From Setophaga petechia (taxonomy: Eukaryota; Chordata; Aves; Passeriformes; Parulidae), in NCBI GenBank assembly GCA_024362935.1, contig JANCRA010000014.1, forward strand, positions 13,594,258 to 13,658,257: a DNA stretch of 64,000 nt, in the 5' to 3' direction. Of this stretch, positions 34,526-45,700 are shown one piece after another. Positions within the stretch are counted from its first letter, which is position 1; each line of letters starts with the position of its first letter. The notes beneath the pieces are model-generated. The model saw nothing but the letters and a program-made list of their open reading frames with translations. It made no database searches and had not been told where the DNA came from. The position numbers and the translations under genes were made by a program.

Positions 34526-35068
34526 TCAGAACGAGACACGGATCCGCAGGCCTGCCGTCATCCAGCCTGTCACCATAGGCTGCATCCTCTTCCTCCTCCT
34601 CCTCGGCCTCCTCCTCCTCCTTCTCTTCCTTCCGGGCTCTGCTGGAGTTTCTCCATCGGCTGAGCCATCATAGCCAGGGTTGCCGTGCCTGGGCAGCCAG
34701 TAGAAGGCAAAGAGCACGAGGAGCATCTCTGCAGAGATCCAGAACCACCAGTGCTGGCAGGCTGAGAGCCACAGGCTCTCCTGGGCACTTTTGGGCTCCT
34801 CCTGGCTGCGCTGCAGCATCTCCAGCACCAGGGCCATCTCCTGGCTGCGCTGCTCCTCGCGCTGCAGCATCTCCAGCACCAGGGCCATCTCCTGGCTGCG
34901 CCGCTCCTCGTGCTGCAGCATCTCCAGGATCAGGGCCATCTCCTGGCTGCGCTGCTCCTCGTGCTGCCGCAGGAGCTCCTCGGTTACCTGCACGCTCTGG
35001 TCATTCACCTGCACCAGGAACTGGAACACGCTCAGCAGCGCCGCGATTTGGGTGAAGATCTCAGCCAT
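34526..35068 (-). pseudogene. ITPRIPL1-like gene fragment (coiled coil + membrane segment only), probable frameshifted pseudogene
   Basis: A 180-codon ORF begins ATG at 35068. It has a hydrophobic N-terminal stretch (residues 5-20), a charged coiled coil with three 17-residue repeats (HEEQRSQEMALILEMLQ and variants, residues about 36-86), a membrane helix (HWWFWISAEMLLVLFAFYW, 106-124) and an Arg-rich tail. Coiled coil, LW..A.QHW.FW and then a membrane helix is the N-terminal layout of bird inositol 1,4,5-trisphosphate receptor-interacting protein-like 1 proteins. The acidic Glu run expected next is present but lies in another frame (about 34583-34633, open to a TAA at 34491-34493), so the Arg tail looks like a frameshift product. 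The large Mab-21 domain of the family is absent. Expression of a short membrane protein cannot be excluded. Confidence 0.6.
34805..34970 (-). repeat. 51-bp in-frame tandem repeats coding the coiled coil
   Basis: The plus strand shows CTGCAGCATCTCCAG at 34811, 34862 and 34913, with a diverged start at 34964, a strict period of 51 bp (17 codons). The copies are nearly identical, which suggests recent expansion or homogenisation. Confidence 0.9.
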
Positions 35069-35071
35069 GGT

Positions 35072-35339
35072 CTGCAGGAAGAGGGACAGAAGGGGCTCAG
35101 CAGGGCTGCCAGGGAGATGGCTCCTGGGCTAGTGGGGCAGGACATGCAGGGCCCTGGCAATGCATGGCACAGGGAGCTCAAGGGAAAGCTCAGGCCACAT
35201 CCCTGCGGCCCCACTGCAGCCGGCACCCGCTCTGCCCAAGGTGGCCCCTGCACCCTGAGCCCAGCCCCAAGCCCCCCATGGCAGCCGCTGCCGGCCCAGG
35301 CCTTGTCCAGCAGAGCCCCCCTCCCACTGCCGCACTCAC
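35072..35339 (-). other. 5' UTR intron of the ITPRIPL1-like fragment
   Basis: The minus strand has a good donor, GCAGCG|GTGAGT, starting at 35339, and an acceptor with a polypyrimidine tract, TCCCTCTTCCTGCAG, ending at 35072, followed by ACC-ATG. The 268-bp intron sits just before the start codon. Its survival means the copy arose by DNA duplication and not by reverse transcription. Confidence 0.6.
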
Positions 35340-35600
35340 CGCTGCCTCGAGCTGCACTGAGAGTCAGCACTGCCGGCTGCTGTCCTGGAGCTCCCGGGGA
35401 CGGTTCCATGGCTTGGCCTCCGTGATGTCACTGGCCATGGAAGCCAACGGCACAGCCTGGCCATGGAGCCCAGGGGCACAGCCTGGCCGTGGCCGTTGGC
35501 CCTGGCTCTGTAGCAGGCAGGGCACACAGCACCTGCCATCCACGGACCTGAGAGTCCTGCAGGCACCTTCTAGTGCCTGTATTGCTGCTGTCTCTAACAA
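35340..35600 (-). promoter_or_regulatory. Possible upstream exon and promoter of the ITPRIPL1-like fragment
   Basis: GC-rich sequence lies upstream of the donor at 35340. It contains a CRE-like TGATGTCA/TGACATCA at 35423-35430 and several CCATGG/GGCC repeats. No TATA box is clear. The promoter role is inferred only from position. Confidence 0.3.
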
Positions 35601-38600
35601 CTCATAAGATGTAGGACAAAATCCCAAGGAAATCCTAGAACATACAGCAGAACTTTTTGTGCAAAAAATCCCTTCATATTTCAGTAGTTCTGCTTCTGTA
35701 GGTTGATATATATATCTATATATCTTGGGCATGTGTAATATATTTCATAAATATATAAAGTACAGTTATATTCCTAATCAAGTAGTTATTAACTTGCAGC
35801 TCTTTCATTAAACAAGACTTTTTAATTCCTAAAGCTTTTTTCCCCACGTTGCTTCACTTGCATACTGCGATGATTATAAAAAGGGAAACTTGACTATTTC
35901 TTAATGAGCAAAAGTGACCTGAAAGAAAATATAAAATGTAATAGAAGTCACAGTAGCAAACAAATATTCAGTGGTTAAATTTGGAGCATACATGCTTGGA
36001 AAAATATACATAAAATGAGGTATCACAAATATCACTTTTCAAAGTGTGGCACGAGGTCTTTGTAACATTTCTACTTTGTAACACTCATGACCAATTATCT
36101 TTTTTATGTTAATTTTTTCTCAGATATTTTAGTATAAAGGAAATATTTCAACAAGGCTTTTAGAGCTTGATTGCAGATGAAGATGGCTAAATTCACAACT
36201 GAATTTCAATGAGTGGCAATTTCATTAACTGCTAAGTGTACCCAAATAAAGAATGAGATTTTAACATGCATTAAATTGATTAAAATGTACTATTGGGAAA
36301 CAGTTTTTGAAACAACCACCTAAGGCATAAAAAACAGTGATTCAAATAGCAAACACAACTGGAATTGTGGGGTTTTTCCAGTATCAGTTCACAGAAACAA
36401 GATGAATTAGTGTAGTTTCCGAAACATTTTATAAAGAAGGATCTTTATATATTCCTCTTCTGAGATCTCTCGCCTAATAAAAGACAAAGACAACAAAACA
36501 TCAAAAATAATCTCAAGAGAGTAGTATTTTTTTGCTCCATCCCAGTGGAACAGAAGGCCTCTGTAACAGATCTGGAGATTCAGATTTCTTTTCACAGTCC
36601 TCCAAATTCCTCCAAATTTAGTTTTCCTAAATCACTGGGGGCTTTTAAAAATCTGTTACAGTTTTGTAACAAAATGAAACCAAACAATACCTAAAAAGAA
36701 AACCAAGCTAAAATACTGGTTGTTGGCAAAACACTCAGTTTTGCTAATGCTTTCTCAGGGCATGCTTCTCTCTGATATCTGGTACTTGATTCACATCCAG
36801 TTCAAATGTTCCAAGCACCTAAACTCATTATATTCATAATTCCAACCAAACCGTTCTGGATTTAAAATCCAGACTCTGTCTTAACAACCATGACAGACAA
36901 TTAAATAATAAATAGTCTCAAAATCACATGGTTCTTCAAAGACTTTGAATTTTGTAACTGATCTTGGAGCATGCTAAAGGTCACATGTGCTGACCTTTAA
37001 AGCCTCTAAAGACTTTATTTGTAACATTGTTTTCTCTCTGATTTTCAGATACTTACAAAAACCCCAAACCTGCTCCTTTTCCTTATTCTAGTCAAGTGAC
37101 TGATAGTCCCTTAATAATTCTACTCACAATCTCTTTGCTGTTAAAGATATGTAGACCTTTATGAAAAACTCAGATGTTTCTTTAAGTCACATGTATTTAA
37201 CTCAACCTTTTTGGATAAATTATTCCCTTATTCTCCAAGTAACTTGTCGTGCAGTTTTTTAAACTCATTCCAATTTCCCTAATAAGCATCAATCATATCA
37301 TATTTATCTGATAGAAAGATAGATAAGGAGAAACAGTCTTATGGGACATATAGAACTGGCTACCATGCCCATGTTGGCTTAAGATAACTATTAAAGGCAA
37401 CAGTGTCTGTGAAAATGGGATGAAAAAGGCAAATAATCCACCTGATAAACCTGTAACCCCACTGTTAGGGCAAACTGGTGTATTACAGGAAAAAAAATCC
37501 TGTACATTGTATATACTAAGTAAAAGCTTATGTCTAGTCAATAACTTGTTGGTTTGTAAGTACTCAAAATTTCAAAGAGTGCTGCTTGTCCAAAATGTAA
37601 GCTAGAAAGTGTAACAATTTATCTCTTCTCATACAGTCTGTAATTTTAGAACTAAAGAGAACACCACAGGTCTCACAGTAGGAAACAGCTGCAATTTTAC
37701 AAAGAACACATCAAAGCAAGAAGAAGGACTGAACCTTAGTCATGGAGCTGCATGGTTCAGAGCACACATACTACAATTAAAAATGCACTAAATTTCATTC
37801 AGATGGGGAAAAATAAGAAATACTGAAGTCATACTTTCAGATACAATTATGTGGTCTATATACAACCTAGAGTTAGGTATGGAGATTCTTCCTCATGGAG
37901 CTACAACTGAAATATTACAATTCATACTAAAATGCATCCAATTATACTGCCATTTAAGAAAAAGGGAGAAAAAACAAAAGAGAAAGACTAGATTTGAAAT
38001 TGCTTATAATTTTTTAAGTGAAGAGAGCCAAAACTGTGTTGTAGGAACAATCTTATTGTAGCAAATTTTATTAATAAAATTTACCCTAAGAAGAAAAGTC
38101 TTAAACATAGCCACCTACTTTGTGTCTCAGGATTTCTTTCACACACTTATATTTCTTTAAAATTCTGCAGAGCAGCACATGTTTAGTTGCAGTCAAGTCT
38201 GTTTCAGATGTGAGTTTGTAGTCTGTCAGAATCCTGTCACAGGTGGAGGCCTGAGGATCCAACATTGGTTATATCCATGTGCTCTCCTCAGCACAATCCT
38301 CTTTGGGATATATTTTCCTTCTACTGCTGGATTTGCCTCTAATAACCTCAAATAAACTGTGCAATATGTACGCCTCGTGGAAGTACTACTACTTATAAAT
38401 AGCTCTGTGTTTTACCATCTTTTAATATTTTTCTTCTACTGCTAATAAAGTTACATCACATCCTGTCAGATTTAGCAATCAAGCTGGTAAAACAATGAAA
38501 TAGAGAGAGATCCACTGAGCATCTTCATAAAGAAATTCTCATTAACAGGCTCAGGAGAATGATTGTGCTCCCTTCTGCCATTTCAGTGTGGTGACTGCCT

Positions 38601-39986
38601 GAGAGTCATTTACAGTCCATTACCAAGGGCCAGTGTCTCAGCTGGGGTGGATGGAAGTGAATGAAGCTCTGTTATATTATAGCTGCTCAGCATCTGTTAC
38701 TGAATGTTACACTCAGTTTCCAAATGGTGAATTAAGTGCAGAATTTTGCCTGTTTTTTCTCTGATCATGCACTTAAGAGCAAACATTCTGAAATGTTTTG
38801 AAATTAGCCATATTTTTTTAAATGACTGATCCATGATCTGCATTAAGAGATTCAAAATGCAAATGAAAAATCATGCTATGACTGATTAAACTAATCCAGC
38901 TACTCCAGGGGCATGCATTTCAAATTATATAGTTGCTGCTAATAATCAGAGCAAATGCTAATGTGATCAGTCACAAAGTGATACAATCAGAGCTGCCTGT
39001 ACACAGCTACTTTGTTCCCCTTAAGATTTCATCCTTTTCTTGCAAAAAACTTGGAACGAGAATGACCCACTTCCAAACTGCACCAGAGGAGACATCTGTA
39101 CAACAGTTTATAATAGATCAGTTATTCCCTGGCCTGACCTGTGCTGAGAAAGGTCTTTTCCTTGGCTGGAGAAGTAGCTGTCAGAAGGATACATTTAAAC
39201 AGAACTTTTCTATATTTATATTCCTCTCAACTCACACTGAAGCTCATGTATTGATTTCTCCAAGTGTACATTCTGGCTAAACAGTTGATAACTGCAACTT
39301 TTATTTCAGGTTTGGGAAAGATGGGATTACAGCCTTCAGAAAGATTTGGGATCAAATGCTGTAGCCCAAAAAACATTGTTAAACCTGGGGGGCAGCTGAA
39401 ATCACAAAGGACCTTTCTACCCATTTTCCATCTGCCCCTTTTACTACCTGCTGATCATCTCTGCAAAGTACTGATTGGCTAAACCATTTGGAAAACTAAG
39501 ATAAATCTCATGTGATTCATCTGAGTCAGATAAAGAACAATATGTGGAATTTTAGTAAATATGCATCACTTTGCCTGAGCAATAGCCATTTTGTAGAATG
39601 CTATGAAGTAATTTTGAATGCAAGTTAATAATGCCCACAAGATTGAATGCTATATTTTCTTTTTTCCTTCCCTTTAGCAGCTTTAAACAGCCACAATCCA
39701 TTTTTTTCCAGAATTCCCTGCACTGATGTGTCTTTTTCTGTTAAAAATTGTAATTTTAGTGACTCTTGGACTGAAGATGGAACAGCTGAAGTAGCAAATG
39801 ACATAAAATTGAAATCTAAATTTGCTGCAAATTTCCCTAAGTTTTGGGATTATGTCTATGAGGTTATGCCTAGCTCTGTGAGGGGATAATTTCTTACATT
39901 ATTAGCAAAATCAGCAAAGATCAGGAGACAGGTGCCAATGCTCTTTTATGAAGATGTGAAACATGAAAATCAGTAACTGCAACACT

Positions 39987-40033
<47 letters not shown>

Positions 40034-42199
40034 AACAAAAGCAGAGAATAAAGCTTCACAAAATTTGTGTGGGATTTAATGATTATGCTCCATGGAATGC
40101 TAAAACTATAACAGGTAAGCAAATCCTCATCTGATTATGAGCACAGCCTTACAATCATGGATCAGTTGGAATGATGCTGTAACAGTGTTTTGTCTAGGTG
40201 TCCATCCTCTCATTTGTGTAGTTCACCCTTGCCCCTGCAAGATGAGAGAGCTCTGGTGATCAGCAACAAGGAATCATCTTTGTGCTTGTTGTTTATGAAG
40301 AGATATTTATTTGTTGGATGATCCCCTACCAGCAGTTAATGCACATGTTGGAAAGCTTATTTTAGAACACAGCATAAAAGCTGCTCTTAAATAAAAAATA
40401 ATAATAAATAAAAACAATACTGTTGGCAATGCTTCGACTACAGGAGGTAAATAGGGGTCTTTTTATTTCACTTAGGAATGTTGTGGTATAAAATATGCAT
40501 ATCTATTTTCATAAAATAGTAACACTTCTTCAAAAAATGTGTGCAAATAAGTATCACTTATTCACTTCACCACTTTGCCTTTAGAAATGGGACAGAAAGC
40601 AAACAATACATCTGGAGATTGCTGTAGTGCAGGTAGAAGAGAGGGAGTAGCAGGTAAATACAAAGCATTTGAGTTTTCAAGGGGAGAGAGATTTTTGTGA
40701 CAAATTCACTATGAAGATCAGTAACAAGATAATATTAACATTAAAAACTGATTTTAACTTCATGGTTATTACCTGTTGAAATGAACTGAGTTTATTAGTT
40801 CTGTCAGTCTCATCTCAATAAAAGACCAATCTGCATGGCTTCATATTAGTTTCTTTTGATTTTGAGTGTTTTTCATAGCCTTTGTTTGTTTACAAAGAGT
40901 AAGTGCCTTTCAGAAAGTAAAAGAATTGTCCCTAAAAAAAATTAGCTGATGTACAAATGTCCAAGTGCCCAACTGTTTTGAAATATAAATCATTAAATAA
41001 AAAGAACATTTCCTTTTTGTGTGTGTGGGGTTGGTTTGGTTGGTTTTTTTTTGGCAAGCTAACTAACTGTCTTGGATCACCAAGGTAAAATAAGGACACT
41101 AACTGAGAGCTAATATTTACCAGTTGTATCACCTCTGTGTGTTCTGCCCACTGATCATTCCAGAACAGTTTAAACAAAAGCTTGAGCTGTCTGTCTTCAC
41201 TGACTACTCACTTCTTTGAACTTGTACACTAGCTTGACCTGATTCCTGGACCCTGATATTCCTACAGTTTCAACAATCAGGCAGAAGCACACTTCCACTT
41301 CATCACCTCCCATGGCAAAAAAACCCTCACCAGTCTTTATGAGATCAAAAATATTTTAGCATTCCATCAATGACACAGGTTATGGTAGTGAGTTTAGCTA
41401 TTTGAAGGCCATATTAAGCAATTCTCTAACTAATTGTCATTTCTGAGTTTCAGTAATCTATGCAATTTACACATTTCTTCCTCTTGAATTTGTCCAGTCT
41501 GCCTTTGGAACTACAAAGAGCACAGACAGTAAAATCCAGAGATTTACTGCCTATGCTATAAAGAACCCATCACCTTTGACTCAGAAAAGTTTTGGGCATC
41601 CCAATTATCACTGACCATATAATTCCTACCCATCTGGTTTAGTTTGTTCTCATCTTTTCAGATCTCTCTTACATCATCCCTTAGCAATTTTCTTTATAGC
41701 TTGAAGGTTCATTTCAAGATGACAAATCACTTTTTAATCTATAAAAATTCTGCCCTACCAGTTCAATTCAGAAAAATAGAAAAGGGGAAGGCAGAGGGGG
41801 AAATGGATCTATAACTAGTTGTCTATGGAACAAAATTTGGCTTTTGTATTTCTTCTTATTGACATTTTGTTTTGTCAAGGATGAGAAGGGGGAAAATGGA
41901 ATATCAATGCAGTTCTGTATGTAGACCTACTCATCATTCCAAGTAAGTACATATAATTTATTATAATTTGTTAGTCAGTCAATAAGTGCTACAAAATGGA
42001 AGGAGTACTTACCATACAGCAGCATTTAGCAAGGGCAAGGACTCTGTGTATGAATAAGTACATTTGGAAAAAGTTCCTGTGCAATAGCTAGCACAAAGGC
42101 ACTTTTGTGTGATTATTGTGCTAAAGTATGCTTAATATTGGCAGACATTAGCACAAAAACGACCACATCTTGTTCTACAAAGCATTTTGTATTGCAGCT
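35601..42199. other. Intergenic, AT-rich; no gene recognised
   Basis: There is a short TATATA-type tract near 35705-35730 and a 39-bp A run at 39993-40031. No exon or RNA gene is recognised. Short ORFs (at most 115 codons) carry no known motif. Confidence 0.6.
39993..40031. repeat. 39-bp poly(A) run
   Basis: Uninterrupted A at 39993-40031 is followed by AGAAACAAAAGC context. No AATAAA stands just upstream, and the sequence before it does not look like a gene copy. Confidence 0.95.
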
Positions 42200-42710
42200 C
42201 CTGTGAACCACCTGGAGCACTGCACCCAGCTCCTGGCTCCTCAGCACAAGGAAGTCATGGGCCTGTTGGAACTGGTCCAGAAGGGTCAAAAAACAGTTCA
42301 GAGGGATGGAACACCTCTCCTATAGCCAAGAGTTGAGAAAATTGGGGCCTGGACAGGAGAAAACTCCGGGGAGACTTTATTGTAGTCTTGCAAGACTTGA
42401 GGGAGGCCTGTAGGAAAGATGGGGACATTTCAGCACTGCCTGTAGCAAGGGGCAATGGGATCAAACTAAAGGAGAGTAAATTCAGAGTAAGTGTAAGGAA
42501 GGGGTTTTTATGATGAGGGTTGTAAAACACTGGCATAGGATGCCCAGAGAGGTTGGGGATGCCCTGTCCCTTGAACCATTCAAGGTCAGGTTGGGTGGAG
42601 CTCTGAGCAACCTGATCTAGTTGAAGATGTCCCTACTCATTCCAGAAGAGTTGGATTGGATGAGCTTTCAATGTCCCTTCCAACCCTGAACTACTCCATG
42701 ATTCTGAATA
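42200..42710 (+). mobile_element. CR1 LINE 3' fragment, ~510 bp, sense
   Basis: The segment follows CR1 order: CACCTGGAGCACTGCACCCA, then CACCTCTCCTATAG, then GGAGAAAACTCCGGGGAGAC, then GCCCAGAGAGGTTGGGGATG, then GAGCAACCTGATCTAG, then GTCCCTTCCAACCC and a CCATGATTCT tail that resembles the CR1 terminal ATTCTATG repeats. It is the longest CR1 piece here. The reading frame is broken and it is non-coding. Confidence 0.92.
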
Positions 42711-45700
42711 ACTTGACAAATGCAGAGGGGGCAGGTGAAACTAAAGCAAAGCAAGGAAGAGATGCAGCAACAGGACTGACAGCTGCAGACATCTACATTA
42801 TGGATACCTGAGGCAGGTTGTATGAATTACAGCCTTCTACATCAGGTTTGCTATTACAATACAAAAAGTACCACCTATAAAGGCTCTTACTCAGTTAATC
42901 TTCATAAAATGTCTAAAAGCCTCTAACAGGGTGTCTCAGTGAAGCCATCACTCTGTGTAACCTCAGTCTGTAACAGCCTCTCTAATCTGCTTTCACTGAT
43001 GTTGCTGTTATTTGTGTACAAGACACAGAGATAAGTGGAGTAGTAGATTTTGCTATGAAATCATCAAATCCTTGATATCCTGACTCTAATGCTTTTCTTT
43101 ATTTTTCCTTACTTATGAAAGCAACAGGAAGACTTTCAGACTTGAAGAAATTTATTTTCCTTTCAAAAGCATTACTTAAGAAGGTGCTTTATAAATGTTC
43201 ATATTGTAAAAGCTGTAATAAAATTGTTTGCTTCTCCTATAATTTTTAAACTCTACCATCTGATTCTGTTCTTTCCCATTATCCACAGATTTTACAGAGT
43301 CCAGTGAGTTTCTCTGATACAATTCCCACTGGCAGCCTAATGAACCATTTTTGCTAATAATACACATGAATTGGATGTGAGCCTTCCATCTCACACTGAG
43401 ATTTTTTTGGTAGCAGTTTGAAATCTTCTTTTTTCTAGTCAAAATAGCTCGTTTTTCTTTTTCTGCTAATTGCAGTTGCTATCATAGACATCAATTTGGG
43501 GTTTGTTTATACTGTTTAAGTAAGTCGATGTACTATTCCTTCAAGATATTTTTAGTGGTTTGAATTGTCATTTTGTTTGACCTACAGAAATTTACAGCAC
43601 ATCCTTTTGATTTTTAGCCCTAATCTTCAATTCTTTTGTAAAGGCTTACCAAAGCTGAGAACAGTACAAGCAAGTATCCTATACAGTAAGCACGTTCAGC
43701 AGGGCAAGCTGTCAATCATTGTCTGCTTTTTGCACAAAGGGCTCTGGTTAAACCAGTTTTTCTGATGTAGTCAAGTGTCTCCATGTGTGCAGAGTGTGAT
43801 TACAAAGGTTGGTGTCCAGCACTGCTGCCTGTTCACCCAGAGTCCTGCAGCCATCCATAGAGATCCAGAAATAGGCTGGGTTAGAATGGCAGACTGAAGT
43901 GGCTGGAAATTCACCACTGTAGCACATGGTGGAGAGCACCCAGCAATGCAAGAATTTAGAAAATTCAAAGGACATTTCTCCCCTTCAGTCATCACTCCAG
44001 AGAACACAGGTGTCCCCTTTTGAAGAGTGTATTCTTGATTAGGTGTGCTGCTATTCAAGTGTCTGTCCCCTTCTGACAATACCTATTAAAGCATTTTCAC
44101 TCTTTTTCTTGTATGTTTTTGCCACACTTCAATATTCCTAAAACAGCACTAATGAAAGGACACAAAATAATGTAAGAGAGGTTTTGCAAGGGAAAAGATC
44201 TTGCATTATTTTGTTGTTAGTGTATTATGAGTACAGAAACATGACAGGAGATTATGAATACAAAAAGGGTATTAGTAACATTCTTCTATGCTAAAAGCTT
44301 CAGGGAGGAGATGGGGACAAAGGAGACAGAAGTAGCAAGTGCAGACAGAGTTTTCAACTGACCTGAGATAACCTGAGGAGAACCAATTCAAGTGCTGGTA
44401 GCTTCTCCCTCAGACAGGTTTTTGAAGGCATCCTAAGATAGATGTGTTAAAACTGCAAGTTGTAAGGCTGTCCTAACTCTCTACATGCCAAACCTACATA
44501 AAATTGTCACTCTGCTCAGTGACAGGGGACTACCTTCTTCCTTCTTGCAGATTTCTGAGGGTGCAGGGTATTTTAAAACTCAGTTTTTCACTAAAATGAA
44601 AGCAGAAATCAACTGATAAGGAAAATCAAAGCAGAGGCCAGAAGAACACGTAGAGTTCTGCATTCCTGGGACATTCAGGCAAAATTCTAGAGCACAAATG
44701 GGCAGAGAGCTGTCACTGTGCACACACTGCAACATTTCAGTTCAGATCACTGCATGAGACAGTGTCATTAACAAATGATCAGCTGTAGTTTACAGCCAGG
44801 AGTTACTGGCACATACTGTTAGTACAGTTCCCATTTCTACTGTTTCAGTTATTTTCTGAGAGCTAAGAACTAAGAAGAATGAAGACCAGCAGATCTCCAC
44901 TGCTGTCCCATACAGACTCCTCTGTGCAAGGTCTCACTGTGATTCATGCTATGAAAAAAATACAACTCTATCAATCAGTAAGAAAAATAAAATTGAACAT
45001 TCTGTATTTCATTTTTGCCCTAATTTAGATAGGCAATGATGCCTTTAAATTCTGCTGATTGTGGACACTCTAGGCTGATAACCCCATTCAACAGAGGGAT
45101 AAAACACAGTTTTTCCATCAGTGTTACCAAGCTACAGAGGCTGCAACAATCCTGGAGTTTTTTATATTTATAAATCAAGCAGTAACACGAATGTCACCCA
45201 TTTCCACTACAGACCCTCAGTAGAATTTAGCACCATGAAATCCAGTCTCACTTTGCCAATCTTTAAACATAATATATATTTTTACCCTTGAGTTTCAAGC
45301 AGCCCTTTGAAATGTTTCAAAGAGAGAAGGCTCAGGGATCATTACAGGGTTCAGATGCTGCTAACATGTATCCTCACAAAACCTCCCCCAAGGTTTGACC
45401 TGACCCAGCAGGCACAGGAGGGGAGAATTCAGTGCAGGTCACTGGTAGCAGTGATCCATCAGGCCAATTTAAACAGGCTGATCTAGCAGGGTTCCAGTCA
45501 GGGAGATATCAATCTACTGCAGAGCAGAGGTGCTCTCATTGTCAGACAGAAATTGTAAATGGGATGGTTCCCACCACACAGAGGTTTGATTCTCAGAAAC
45601 ACACAATTTCAGCAAGACAGGATCATTCTCTTAAAACTTCCCATCTCCAGAGATCCTTGACTAATCTTTTGTCTAATCTGTAGACAGAGACATACATACA

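Noticed and set aside
34570..34788. 72-codon minus-strand ORF with a Gly/Arg run
   Set aside because: It is the third frame of the ITPRIPL1-like acidic tract and fits neither the upstream coding frame nor the family's acidic composition.
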